DNA of 11,019 nt from an uncultured Lachnospiraceae bacterium (GTDB lineage: Bacteria > Bacillota_A > Clostridia > Lachnospirales > Lachnospiraceae): positions 1 to 11,019 of the forward strand of contig CACYDL010000226.1 of NCBI GenBank assembly GCA_902773195.1. Direction: 5' to 3'. The notes under the pieces were generated by a model, which was not told where the DNA came from, did no database searches, and was given only the letters and a program-made list of their open reading frames with translations. Below, piece after piece: positions 1-6,681 of the stretch. Positions within the stretch are counted from its first letter, which is position 1; the number at the start of each line of letters is the position of its first letter. The position numbers and the translations under genes are program-made.

Positions 1-670
1 GCCCGCCCGTCGTAGTCTCGGGATTGCCGAACATGATGCCGATCTTCTCGCGCAGCTGGTTGATGAATACGACGATGCACTTCGTCTTGCTGACGGAGCC
101 CGTCAGCTTTCTCAGGGCCTGGCTCATGAGCCTGGCCTGAAGGCCGACGTGGGAGTCTCCCATGTCGCCGTCGATCTCCGCCTGCGGGGTCAGCGCGGCC
201 ACGGAGTCGACGATGATGATGTCCACGGCGCCGGAGCGCACCATGGTCTCGGTGATCTCGAGGGCCTGCTCCCCGGAATCCGGCTGGGAGATGTAGAGGT
301 TGTCGATGTCGACGCCGATGTTCTTGGCGTACACGGGGTCGAGGGCGTGCTCGGCGTCGACGAATCCGGCGATGCCGCCTCTCTTCTGAACCTCCGCGAC
401 CATGTGGAGCGCGAGGGTCGTCTTGCCGCTCGACTCAGGCCCGTAGATTTCAATGATCCTGCCCTTGGGGATGCCCCCGACGCCGAGGGCGATATCCAGG
501 GAGAGAGAACCGGTCGGCACGGCCTCGACGTTCATGTTCGCGCCGGCCTCCCCGAGCTTCATGACGGTGCCCTTGCCGAAGTCCTTTTCCAGCTGGCTGA
601 TCGCGGCTTCCAGTGCCTTTTCCTTTTCTTCGCGGAGGCTGCCCCCCGCTCCCGCTGCTGTCTTCTTCAA
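1..670 (-). CDS. recA: Recombinase RecA (3' end cut off by window edge)
   Basis: RecA is the cytoplasmic ATP-dependent strand-exchange protein of homologous recombination and the co-protease that triggers LexA self-cleavage in the SOS response. The visible 223 residues of about 350 begin [20 protein letters not shown]. They contain the Walker A motif GPESSGKTT near residue 70, the family stretch [10 protein letters not shown] near 100, the Walker B region [17 protein letters not shown] near 145, and end in the DNA-binding loop region NPETTTGG at the window edge. I place the start at a TTG (668-670) because AAAAGGAG lies 7 bases before it and because it gives the N-terminal helix expected of RecA; the next in-frame ATG is at about codon 37, inside conserved sequence. 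The gene has its own promoter and LexA box. No intein or frameshift is seen in the visible part. The identity is secure. Confidence 0.97.
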   Translation of the reverse strand, partial: MKKTAAGAGGSLREEKEKALEAAISQLEKDFGKGTVMKLGEAGANMNVEAVPTGSLSLDIALGVGGIPKGRIIEIYGPESSGKTTLALHMVAEVQKRGGIAGFVDAEHALDPVYAKNIGVDIDNLYISQPDSGEQALEITETMVRSGAVDIIIVDSVAALTPQAEIDGDMGDSHVGLQARLMSQALRKLTGSVSKTKCIVVFINQLREKIGIMFGNPETTTGG

Positions 671-677
671 ATCGATA

Positions 678-685
678 CTCCTTTT
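678..685 (-). promoter_or_regulatory. Ribosome-binding site of recA
   Basis: On the minus strand AAAAGGAG ends 7 bases before the TTG at 668-670. It fixes this non-ATG codon as the recA start. No comparably placed site serves another start codon in that frame. Confidence 0.8.
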
Positions 686-723
686 CCGTATAAAGTCTGT
701 CCGGCGCCCGCGGCGTGCGCACA

Positions 724-735
724 GAACATTTGTTC
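724..735 (-). promoter_or_regulatory. LexA (DinR) SOS operator of recA
   Basis: The plus strand reads GAAC-ATTT-GTTC, a perfect GAAC-N4-GTTC palindrome. On the minus strand, with flanks, it is CGAACAAATGTTCT, which fits the Gram-positive LexA consensus CGAAC-RNRY-GTTYC at all but the last base. It lies 53 bases upstream of the recA start. It is also about 16 bases downstream of the -10 hexamer, so a bound repressor would sit at roughly +10 to +22 of the transcript. The match to consensus is direct observation; SOS control of recA by LexA is established in Firmicutes. Confidence 0.9.
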
Positions 736-751
736 GATATCGTGCAGATAA

Positions 752-780
752 AGAATACTACAGACCGAAGCCAAAGTCAA
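752..780 (-). promoter_or_regulatory. Promoter of recA (sigma-A type)
   Basis: On the minus strand TTGACT (775-780) is followed after exactly 17 bases by TATTCT (752-757), a good housekeeping promoter. Transcription would start near 745, giving a leader of about 75 bases that contains the LexA box. I see no transcription factor site other than LexA here; the CCGG array begins about 12 bases upstream of the -35. Confidence 0.8.
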
Positions 781-791
781 CACGAACTTTT

Positions 792-880
792 CCGGCATGA
801 ACCCCGGATTTTTCCGGACTTGCTCCCGGACCTTTCGCTCCTGACCCCGGACCTCCCGGTCCGCGAACCCGAATTCCCGG
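792..880. repeat. Helically phased CCGG(A) motifs upstream of recA
   Basis: CCGG occurs at 792, 804, 814, 826, 847, 856 and 877, mostly within the wider word CCCGGAC. The spacings of 12, 10, 12, 21, 9 and 21 bases fit a period of about 10.6, close to one DNA helical turn, with two positions skipped. GGACC-TCCC-GGTCC at 849-862 can also form a small hairpin. This is the main content of the 328-base gap between glgA and recA besides the recA control region and the probable glgA terminator. The function is unknown; it could be a repeated protein-binding site, decayed tandem repeats, or simply GC-rich drift. Confidence 0.4.
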
Positions 881-888
881 ACAGACCC

Positions 889-930
889 GAAATCGAAAGG
901 AACCGCCCCCGTGTCCGGCGAAGGCGGTCC
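889..930 (-). terminator. Probable intrinsic terminator after glgA
   Basis: On the minus strand GGACCGCC (930-923) can pair with GGCGGTTCC (907-899) with a single bulged base, and the stem is followed by CTTTCGATTT. It lies about 70 bases past the glgA stop codon. The U-tract is interrupted and the loop is about 15 bases, so this is a moderate, not a strong, terminator. A second inverted pair, CCCGGG at 966-971 and 980-985, sits between it and the glgA stop but has no U-tract. Confidence 0.5.
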
Positions 931-999
931 CCTGAAAACTGTTTTGCTGCCGCGGCCGCGCGTCTCCCGGGAAACAGCGCCCGGGTCCGGCCTCACCCG

Positions 1000-2442
1000 T
1001 CAGCCGATCAGCCAGTCGTAGAGCTCCTGGTACTGAAGCGCGGAATGCTCCCAGGAGAAATCCTGCGCCATGGCGCGGTCGATCATCTTGTTCCACTCGC
1101 GCTTCTTGTCATAATAGATCTTCTCGGCGTACCGGACGGCGGCCATCATCTCGTGGGCGTTGTAATTGCTGAAGGAGAAGCCCGTGCCGGTTCCCTCGTA
1201 TTCGTTGTAGGGCTGGACGGTATCCTTCAGGCCGCCCGTCTCGCGGACGATCGGGAGCGTCCCGTAGCGGAGGGACATCAGCTGGGAGAGGCCGCAGGGC
1301 TCGAACTGGGACGGCATGAGGAACGCGTCGGAGCCGGCGTAGATGCGGTTGGCGAGTCCTTCGTTGTAATAGATCTGCGCCGAGACCTTTCCGCCGTACT
1401 TCCAGGCGAAGTGGCGGAACATATTCTCATAGCGCTCGTCGCCCGTTCCCAGCACGGCGAACTGCACGGCGTCCTGGCACATCTCGTCCATGACGTAGGC
1501 GATCAGGTCGAAGCCCTTCTGGTCCGTCAGACGGGAGACGATGCCGATCAGCATGGTCTTGGGATCCACGTTGAGACCCAGATCCGCCTGGAGGGCGGTC
1601 TTGTTCTTGACCTTCTCCTTGCGGAATGTCCTGGCGTCGTAGTTCTTGTAGAGATACTTGTCCGTCGCGGGATCGAAGGTGGTGTAGTCGATTCCGTTTA
1701 CGATGCCGCGAAGATCGTTCTGGCGGGCGCGCATGAGGCCGTCCAGGCCCTCCCCGTAATACGGCATCTTGATCTCCTCGGCGTAAGAGGAGGAGACCGT
1801 CGTGATGGCGTCGGCGTAGACGAGTCCGCCCTTCAGGAGGTTGCCGTCGCCTTTGTACTCCAGCTTGTCCGGCGTGAAATAGTACTCCGAGAGCCCGACG
1901 ATGTCCTTCATGGTCTTCACGTCCCAGATTCCCTGGAACTTCAGGTTGTGAATCGTCATGACCGTCTTGATGCCGCGGTAGAATTCATTGTCCTGGAAGC
2001 TGGCGTTGAGATAGACCGGAACGAGTCCCGTCTGCCAGTCGTGACAGTGGATGATGTCCGGGCGGAAATCGATCGTCGGAAGGATGCTCAGCGCCGCCTT
2101 GCTGAAGAAGGAGAACCTGCCGAGATCCCAGGGCATTCCCGCGTAGGGCTTGTCGCAGGTGAAATAGTCCTGATTGTCGATGAAATAGAAATGAACGCCC
2201 TCGTACTCGCACTCGAAGATTCCGACGTAGCAGCTGTTCCAGTCGAAATCCATGTAGAAATTGGTCTTGTAGCTGAGCATGTCCTTCCATTTCTGCGCCA
2301 TGCAGGAATAGTAGGGAAGGATGACGCGGCAGTCAAAGTACCTCCTGTCCAGCGCCTTCGGAAGTGAACCGACAACGTCTGCAAGACCTCCCGTCTTGAT
2401 GAACGGAACTCCCTCTGAAGAAACAAACAAGATTTTTTTCAT
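1000..2442 (-). CDS. glgA: Glycogen synthase (GT5 family, ADP-glucose type)
   Basis: This enzyme adds glucose from ADP-glucose to the growing alpha-1,4 chain of glycogen in the cytoplasm. The 480 residues match the usual length of about 480. The N-terminal GT-B domain carries KTGGLADV (16-23), the loop that binds ADP-glucose, and HCHDWQ (132-137). The C-terminal domain carries SRLTDQKG (303-310, with the phosphate-contacting Arg304 and Lys309) and EPCGLSQ from Glu381, followed by RETGGLKDTV (400-409). The ATG at 2440-2442 is supported by AGGAGGAG 10 bases upstream. The gene has its own promoter overlapping the end of recN and a probable terminator, so it can be a single-gene unit. No glgB, glgC, glgD or glgP lies next to it, so the rest of the pathway must be elsewhere. 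Confidence 0.96.
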   Translation of the reverse strand: MKKILFVSSEGVPFIKTGGLADVVGSLPKALDRRYFDCRVILPYYSCMAQKWKDMLSYKTNFYMDFDWNSCYVGIFECEYEGVHFYFIDNQDYFTCDKPYAGMPWDLGRFSFFSKAALSILPTIDFRPDIIHCHDWQTGLVPVYLNASFQDNEFYRGIKTVMTIHNLKFQGIWDVKTMKDIVGLSEYYFTPDKLEYKGDGNLLKGGLVYADAITTVSSSYAEEIKMPYYGEGLDGLMRARQNDLRGIVNGIDYTTFDPATDKYLYKNYDARTFRKEKVKNKTALQADLGLNVDPKTMLIGIVSRLTDQKGFDLIAYVMDEMCQDAVQFAVLGTGDERYENMFRHFAWKYGGKVSAQIYYNEGLANRIYAGSDAFLMPSQFEPCGLSQLMSLRYGTLPIVRETGGLKDTVQPYNEYEGTGTGFSFSNYNAHEMMAAVRYAEKIYYDKKREWNKMIDRAMAQDFSWEHSALQYQELYDWLIG

Positions 2443-2452
2443 GATGGCAGAA

Positions 2453-2460
2453 CTCCTCCT
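2453..2460 (-). promoter_or_regulatory. Ribosome-binding site of glgA
   Basis: AGGAGGAG on the minus strand ends 10 bases before the ATG of glgA. It is a near-perfect match to the 16S anti-Shine-Dalgarno sequence and confirms the start. Confidence 0.8.
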
Positions 2461-2483
2461 TCTTGCCGCGTTTTATACACATC

Positions 2484-2512
2484 ATTATAATTCACGCGCC
2501 TTGAATTGTCGA
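2484..2512 (-). promoter_or_regulatory. Promoter of glgA, overlapping the recN stop codon
   Basis: On the minus strand TCGACA (2507-2512, one mismatch to TTGACA) is followed after 17 bases by a perfect TATAAT (2484-2489). The -10 hexamer includes the TAA stop codon of recN (2485-2487), so the promoter lies within the last codons of recN. The start of transcription would fall near 2477, leaving a leader of about 35 bases. Read-through from recN is also possible, since no terminator separates the two genes. Confidence 0.7.
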
Positions 2513-4173
2513 CACATCTCTTTCATTTCACGGGCGGAATTCATGGTGTTGCCGGTGATCCTGGCGCCTCCGATCAGGCGCGCGATCTCCCGGGCGGACT
2601 CCTCGTCGTCCAGGGCGCTGATGCTGGTGATGGCGGTCTCGTCGGACACGTCCTTCGTAATCCCGTAGTGGGTGTCTGCCATGGCGGCGATCTGGGGCAG
2701 GTGCGTGATGCAGATCACCTGGTGCCTCTTCGCGACCTGCGCCATCTTCTCCGCTTCCTTCTGGGCCGTCCTGCCGCTGATGCCGGCGTCCACCTCGTCG
2801 AAAATGATGGTTCCGGCGGAGTCGCTGTCGGCAAACATGGTGCGGATGCCCAGCATGAGCCTCGAGAGCTCACCGCCGGAGACGACCTGCCGGAGAGGTC
2901 TTCTCTCCTCGCCGGGGTTGGTGGCGATGCAGAAATCCACGCCGTCCCTGCCGTTGGCGGTGTAGTCCGGAAGCTCTTTCCACTCGATCGCGAAGTCGGC
3001 CCTCGCGAAATTGAGCTCCGAAAACTGCTTCATCGCCTCCTCCGTGAATACGGCGGCGTACTGCTTCCGAAGAGAGGTCAGCGCGGCGGTGGACGCCCCG
3101 AGCCTCTTCTCCGCCTCGGCAAACCGCTTCCCGAGCCGCTCCCGGGCCTCCTCGTAGTCCCGCAGGGACTCCAGCTCCCGCATCCGCTGTTCCCTTCCTT
3201 CGAGCACGTCGCCGACGGTCCTGCCGTATTTTTTCTTGAGCCGGTTGATCAGGTTCAGGCGCTCCTCCGTCTCCTCGAAGGTTCCTGCCTCAAAGGTGAG
3301 ATCCCCGGCGTAGTCCGCGAGATCCCTGTTGAAGTCGTTGAGAAGATCGTCGATCTCGCCCAGCTGCGCGCTGAGTCCCCGGAGCCGCTCGTCGAACCCG
3401 GCGATACTCTCCAGGCGCTTCACCGCGGAGCCGATCCGGTCGCCCGCGCCGGCGGGGCCTCCGTAGCCTGCCGCCTCGCGCACCTCCTCGAGGGTCTCCT
3501 GTATCTTCCTCGTGTTGGACAGCCTTCTGTACCGCTGTTCGACCTCCTCGTCCTCTCCGGGGGCGAGGGCCGCGTCGTCGATCTCGCCCACCTCGAACTC
3601 CAGGAAGGAGATCCTCCTGGCTCTGTCCTCGTCGGACATCTCGCCCTTCTCCAGCTCCGCCCGCAGCTCCGACCACTCTTTCCAGTCCGCCCTGACGCGT
3701 TCCTTCGCGGTCAGGACTTCCTTTCCGCCGTACTCGTCGAGCAGCTCCAGCTGGCGGTCCTGGCGGAGAAGCTTCTGGTGTTCGCTCTGGCCGTGAATGT
3801 CCAGGAGGCAGGCGCCGCACTCTCTGGCCTCGGCGGCGGTTTTCGTCTCCCCGTTGATGCGGATCGTGCTTCTGCCGTCCTGGAACCGGCGTGACACCAG
3901 GACGATTCCGTCCTCCGTGTCGATGCCGAGACTCCGGAGGGCCTGTACGGCCTCCTCCGAATCCGGCTCGAACACAAGCTCCGCCAGGGCCGGGGCGCCG
4001 TTGTCCCGCACCATGTCCCGGGCGGCTCTTCCGCCCAGCGCCAGACCCACGGAATCGATGATGATCGATTTGCCCGCGCCGGTCTCGCCGGTCAGGATGT
4101 TGAGGCCCTCCGCGAAGTCGACGTCCACTTCCCGGATCAGGGCCAGATTCTTAATGTGAAGATTTCTGAGCAT
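2485..4173 (-). CDS. recN: DNA repair protein RecN
   Basis: RecN is an SMC-like ATPase that acts on DNA double-strand breaks, tethering broken ends before RecA-dependent repair. The 562 residues are normal for the family. The N-terminal ATPase half has Walker A GETGAGKS (29-36) and the Q-loop region HGQSEHQ (127-133). A long charged helical section (about 150-380) forms the coiled coil. The C-terminal half has the ABC signature VSGGELSR (431-438), Walker B TIIFDEVDAGISG (455-467) and the switch histidine in ITHLPQ (His491). The ATG at 4171-4173 lies within the 3' end of argR, a 23-base overlap. GGAGG at 4180-4184 stands 6 bases before it, so translation is probably coupled. No LexA box lies upstream, so any SOS control of recN must act at a distant promoter. 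Confidence 0.97.
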   Translation of the reverse strand: MLRNLHIKNLALIREVDVDFAEGLNILTGETGAGKSIIIDSVGLALGGRAARDMVRDNGAPALAELVFEPDSEEAVQALRSLGIDTEDGIVLVSRRFQDGRSTIRINGETKTAAEARECGACLLDIHGQSEHQKLLRQDRQLELLDEYGGKEVLTAKERVRADWKEWSELRAELEKGEMSDEDRARRISFLEFEVGEIDDAALAPGEDEEVEQRYRRLSNTRKIQETLEEVREAAGYGGPAGAGDRIGSAVKRLESIAGFDERLRGLSAQLGEIDDLLNDFNRDLADYAGDLTFEAGTFEETEERLNLINRLKKKYGRTVGDVLEGREQRMRELESLRDYEEARERLGKRFAEAEKRLGASTAALTSLRKQYAAVFTEEAMKQFSELNFARADFAIEWKELPDYTANGRDGVDFCIATNPGEERRPLRQVVSGGELSRLMLGIRTMFADSDSAGTIIFDEVDAGISGRTAQKEAEKMAQVAKRHQVICITHLPQIAAMADTHYGITKDVSDETAITSISALDDEESAREIARLIGGARITGNTMNSAREMKEMCRQFKAREL

Positions 4174-4645
4174 GCTCTCCCTCCCCGGCCGTCTGCTGCT
4201 TTACGATCCTGCCGATCTTGGCGAAGACCGCCCTGGCGTCCTCCGGCGCCCGCAGCACGGCGATGATGGTGTCGTCGCCGGCGATGCACCCCAGCAGCTC
4301 CTGCCAGTCGAAGCTGTCAAGAGCGGCCGCGGCGGCCATGGCCATCCCGGAGACGGTGTGAATCACCAGTATATTGAGCGAAATGTCCATGGAGACGTAG
4401 GCCTCCCTGAGAACCCGCTCGTATCGCTCCCCGAAGGAAGAGGCGTCGTCGGAGCCCGCGCTGTAGCGGAGACGCCCGCCGCTTCCGGCGGTCTTTCTCA
4501 GCTGGAGCTGGCGGATATCCCGGGAGACGGTCGCCTGGGTGACGGAAAAGCCCGTCTCGTTCAGCTTCGCCGCCAGCTCCTCCTGGGTCTCGATGTCATA
4601 CTGCCCGATCAGCTTCAGGATCTGTTCATGTCTGGCATTTTTCAT
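4151..4645 (-). CDS. argR: Arginine repressor ArgR/AhrC
   Basis: This hexameric arginine-binding regulator represses arginine biosynthesis genes and in Bacillus also activates catabolic ones. The 164 residues are slightly longer than the usual 150 because of a polar tail (about 150-164). The N-terminal winged helix-turn-helix includes ETQEELAAKL (19-28) and the recognition segment TQATVSRDIRQL (36-47). The C-terminal domain has the oligomerisation and arginine-binding pattern: VSGMAMAAAAALD (98-110) and GDDTIIAV (123-130, with the paired aspartates that contact arginine). Its ATG overlaps the TGA of nadK in an ATGA junction with only a weak ribosome-binding site, suggesting translational coupling. 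The place between nadK and recN is conserved in Firmicutes, with no arginine genes beside it. Confidence 0.96.
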   Translation of the reverse strand: MKNARHEQILKLIGQYDIETQEELAAKLNETGFSVTQATVSRDIRQLQLRKTAGSGGRLRYSAGSDDASSFGERYERVLREAYVSMDISLNILVIHTVSGMAMAAAAALDSFDWQELLGCIAGDDTIIAVLRAPEDARAVFAKIGRIVKQQTAGEGEHAQKSSH

Positions 4646-5469
4646 GTGTCGGCCATCTTTCTTCTCAGCACATCCAGAAAACTGATGTGGTTGATCTTGA
4701 TGATGCGGGTGTACTGTTCCGCGGTACGGACCTCGACGGAATCGCCGGTGCGGAGGGGCACGGCGGCTGCGCCGTCGAACAGGACGTTCGTCACCTCCTG
4801 CCCGGCCCCGGTATTTCCCAAGCCGATCTCCACACGGATGCTGTCTCCTCCCGAGAAGATAATGCTCCTGGAGATCAGCGTGTGGGGCGCGATGGGCGTC
4901 ATGAGAATCAGCTCGGCGGAGGGCGACACGATGGGTCCTCCGGCGGAGAGGTTGTACCCCGTCGACCCCGTGGCGGTGGAGAGAATCACGCCGTCCGCGG
5001 CGTAGCTGTTGAGAGGCTCCCCGTTGACACTGATGAGATACCGCAGTTCCCGAAGAGGCCTGATCCTGTGGAGCACGACGTCGTTGAGGGCCGTGTCCGT
5101 CAGAATTTTCCTGCCGCCGCGAAATACGTCCCCCGTCAGCATCATTCTCTTCTCGACGGTGTACTCGTCCGCGATGAGCCGGTCCAGGGCCGGGTAAAGA
5201 TTGTTGATGTCGATCTCGGCCATATAGCCGAGGTTCCCCAGATTCACGCCCAGGAGGGGCAGCTGTCTGTCGAGGACCTTCTTGGAGGCCCGAAGAAGCG
5301 TGCCGTCGCCTCCCAGCACCAGGGCGCAGCTGCAGTCCGGGGGCAGGTCCGCCCCGTCGTCGGCGATATGGCAGCTGCAGCCTTTCTTCCGGAGATACCC
5401 GCTGACGTCATGGGCCGTGCTCTCGGTTTTCTCAAGTCCCGGATTCCGGATCACTCCTATTGTCTTCAT
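4642..5469 (-). CDS. nadK: NAD kinase
   Basis: NAD kinase phosphorylates NAD to NADP, using ATP or polyphosphate, and sets the cell's NADP pool. The 275 residues are typical. The signature GGDGTLLRAS (53-62) carries the catalytic aspartate. NLGNLGYMAE (76-85), ALNDVVLHR (127-135) and the NAD-binding ATGSTGYNLSAGGP (166-179) follow in the expected order. The ATG at 5467-5469 has a modest GAGG 9 bases upstream. Unlike the other junctions of the block, it is preceded by a 145-base GC-rich spacer after tlyA. It overlaps argR by 4 bases at its 3' end. The identity is secure. Confidence 0.96.
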   Translation of the reverse strand: MKTIGVIRNPGLEKTESTAHDVSGYLRKKGCSCHIADDGADLPPDCSCALVLGGDGTLLRASKKVLDRQLPLLGVNLGNLGYMAEIDINNLYPALDRLIADEYTVEKRMMLTGDVFRGGRKILTDTALNDVVLHRIRPLRELRYLISVNGEPLNSYAADGVILSTATGSTGYNLSAGGPIVSPSAELILMTPIAPHTLISRSIIFSGGDSIRVEIGLGNTGAGQEVTNVLFDGAAAVPLRTGDSVEVRTAEQYTRIIKINHISFLDVLRRKMADT

Positions 5470-5614
5470 GCCGCGTTTTCCTCATCTGTCATTCTGTCCG
5501 CCCGCGCCTCGCCGGCCGGACGGCCCGCCCTCTCCCTGACGGCCGGTCTTCCCGTAGGCGCTTCACCGTCGTGGCGCCCGCCGGCGCCTCGCCGGACATT
5601 CCCCCGCAGGCGTC
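5470..5614. repeat. GC-rich spacer with a 12-bp direct repeat between tlyA and nadK
   Basis: The word GCGCCTCGCCGG occurs at 5504-5515 and again at 5584-5595, exactly 80 bases apart. GACGGCC also occurs twice (5519-5525 and 5538-5544). The spacer can fold: GGCGCC at 5573-5578 and 5583-5588 flank a 4-base loop. No U-tract follows on the minus strand, so it is not a clear terminator, and I found no convincing promoter. It breaks an otherwise tightly packed gene block. Confidence 0.5.
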
Positions 5615-6436
5615 CTATCTGTCCAGTTCCTCGTGGGCGCGCCTCACCGTCTCCTCCACGATGCCGGAGGATGCGTATTCCTCGGCGGAACCGCCGTCCT
5701 CCCCGGCGCGGGCCTCAAGGAAGGCCAGATATTCAATGTTTCCCTCCGGTCCCCGGATCGGGGAATAGTCCAGGCCCCGGACCGCGAAGCCGCTTCCGGC
5801 GGCGAATCCGAGCACCCGGCGGATCACCTCGCTGTGAACCTCCGGATCCCTGACCACCCCGTGCTTCCCGACCTTCTCCCGGCCCGCTTCAAACTGGGGC
5901 TTGATCAGGCACACGACGGCGGCCCCGTCCACGACGATCCCCCTGACGGCAGGCAGCACCTTGCCCAGGGAGATAAAGCTGACGTCGATGCTGGCGAAAC
6001 CGCCCTTCTCGGGCAGATCCTCCGGCGTAACGTAGCGGATATTCGTCTTCTCCATGCACACGACGCGGGGATCGCACCGGAGCTTCCAGTCGAGCTGCCC
6101 CCTGCCGACGTCGATGGCGTAGACGCGCGCCGCGCCGTTCTGAAGCATACAGTCGGTGAAGCCGCCCGTGGAGCTTCCGATGTCGACGCACACCAGGCCC
6201 TCCGTGCTGACCGGAAAAACCGCGAGCGCCTTCTCCAGCTTCAGGCCTCCGCGGCTCACGTATTTCAGGCGGTTTCCTCTCACCTCGACGGGAAGGGTCT
6301 CCTCGTAGGACGTCCCCGCCTTGTCCGCCTTGACGCCCCCGACGTAGACGATCCCCGACATGATCAGGGCTTTGGCCTTCTCCCTCGATTCCGCGAGTCC
6401 CTTCTCTGTCACCAGCACATCCAGTCTCTTTTTCAC
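5615..6436 (-). CDS. tlyA: TlyA family rRNA 2'-O-methyltransferase
   Basis: TlyA proteins methylate ribose 2'-hydroxyls of rRNA (C1409 of 16S and C1920 of 23S in mycobacteria) and affect capreomycin sensitivity; the old name is haemolysin A, and the Bacillus relative is YqxC. The 273 residues begin with an S4 RNA-binding domain (about 1-60, RLDVLV...SREKAKALI), then YVSRGGLKLEKAL (59-71). The FtsJ-like Rossmann domain has the SAM motif DIGSSTGGF (85-93), DVSFISL (151-157) and IKPQFEAG (178-185). The start is a GTG whose last two bases and the next A form the TGA of xseB (GTGA overlap), so translation is coupled. The extreme C-terminus (about 243-273) is acidic and variable. I cannot tell which rRNA sites are modified here. 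Confidence 0.93.
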   Translation of the reverse strand: MKKRLDVLVTEKGLAESREKAKALIMSGIVYVGGVKADKAGTSYEETLPVEVRGNRLKYVSRGGLKLEKALAVFPVSTEGLVCVDIGSSTGGFTDCMLQNGAARVYAIDVGRGQLDWKLRCDPRVVCMEKTNIRYVTPEDLPEKGGFASIDVSFISLGKVLPAVRGIVVDGAAVVCLIKPQFEAGREKVGKHGVVRDPEVHSEVIRRVLGFAAGSGFAVRGLDYSPIRGPEGNIEYLAFLEARAGEDGGSAEEYASSGIVEETVRRAHEELDR

Positions 6437-6681
6437 TCGAATTCCCCGATCCCGCCGTCGGCGCCAAGAACCTGCATTTTCTTCTCGTATGTGTCTATCG
6501 TTCCGCTCACTTTTTTCAGGAGCTTCATCCCCTCCTGATAGATCCGGAAGCTCTCTTCCAGTCCTATGTCCTCGCTCTCAAGCTTCCGCACCATCTCCTC
6601 CAAGGCGTCAAAGCTCTCCGCGACGGTCATCTCCTTTTCTTCCCCTTCCGGGACAGGATCATTCTTCAGGTTTTCGCTCAT
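6433..6681 (-). CDS. xseB: Exodeoxyribonuclease VII small subunit
   Basis: XseB is the small helical subunit that associates in several copies with XseA to form exonuclease VII, which degrades single-stranded DNA from both ends. The 82 residues contain the family core SFDALEEMVRKLESEDIGLEESFRIYQEG in two parts: the first helix from SFDAL, the second from LEESF to about KLLKKV. I start at the ATG (6679-6681), 12 bases after GGAGG (6694-6698). A GTG at 6688-6690 is the alternative, but only 3 bases separate it from that site. Either start lies inside the end of xseA, and the stop overlaps tlyA by 4 bases. In related Firmicutes ispA and dxs usually follow here; they are absent. Confidence 0.93.
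   Translation of the reverse strand: MSENLKNDPVPEGEEKEMTVAESFDALEEMVRKLESEDIGLEESFRIYQEGMKLLKKVSGTIDTYEKKMQVLGADGGIGEFE

Noticed and set aside
667..996. 109-codon minus-strand frame filling the gap between glgA and recA
   Set aside because: It begins with a GTG lacking a ribosome-binding site and runs through the recA promoter and LexA box. Its sequence resembles no family I know and follows the GC-rich CCGG array.
715..2367. 550-codon open frame on the plus strand opposite glgA
   Set aside because: It is antisense to a clear glycogen synthase, shows low-complexity composition rich in V, L, D, H and R, has no recognisable motif, and arises from GC-rich third codon positions on the other strand.
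2506..3894. 462-codon open frame on the plus strand opposite recN
   Set aside because: It mirrors recN codon structure, has no ribosome-binding site or family motif, and is explained by high GC.
4777..4789. GAAC-AGGAC-GTTC inside nadK as a LexA box
   Set aside because: The spacer is 5 bases rather than 4, and it lies in the middle of a coding region.
5489..5599. 36-codon minus-strand frame (starts MSGEAPAGATTVKRLRED) in the tlyA-nadK spacer
   Set aside because: It is arginine-rich with no good ribosome-binding site, consists largely of the spacer's GC-rich repeats, and has no recognisable family. It is too weak to list as a gene.
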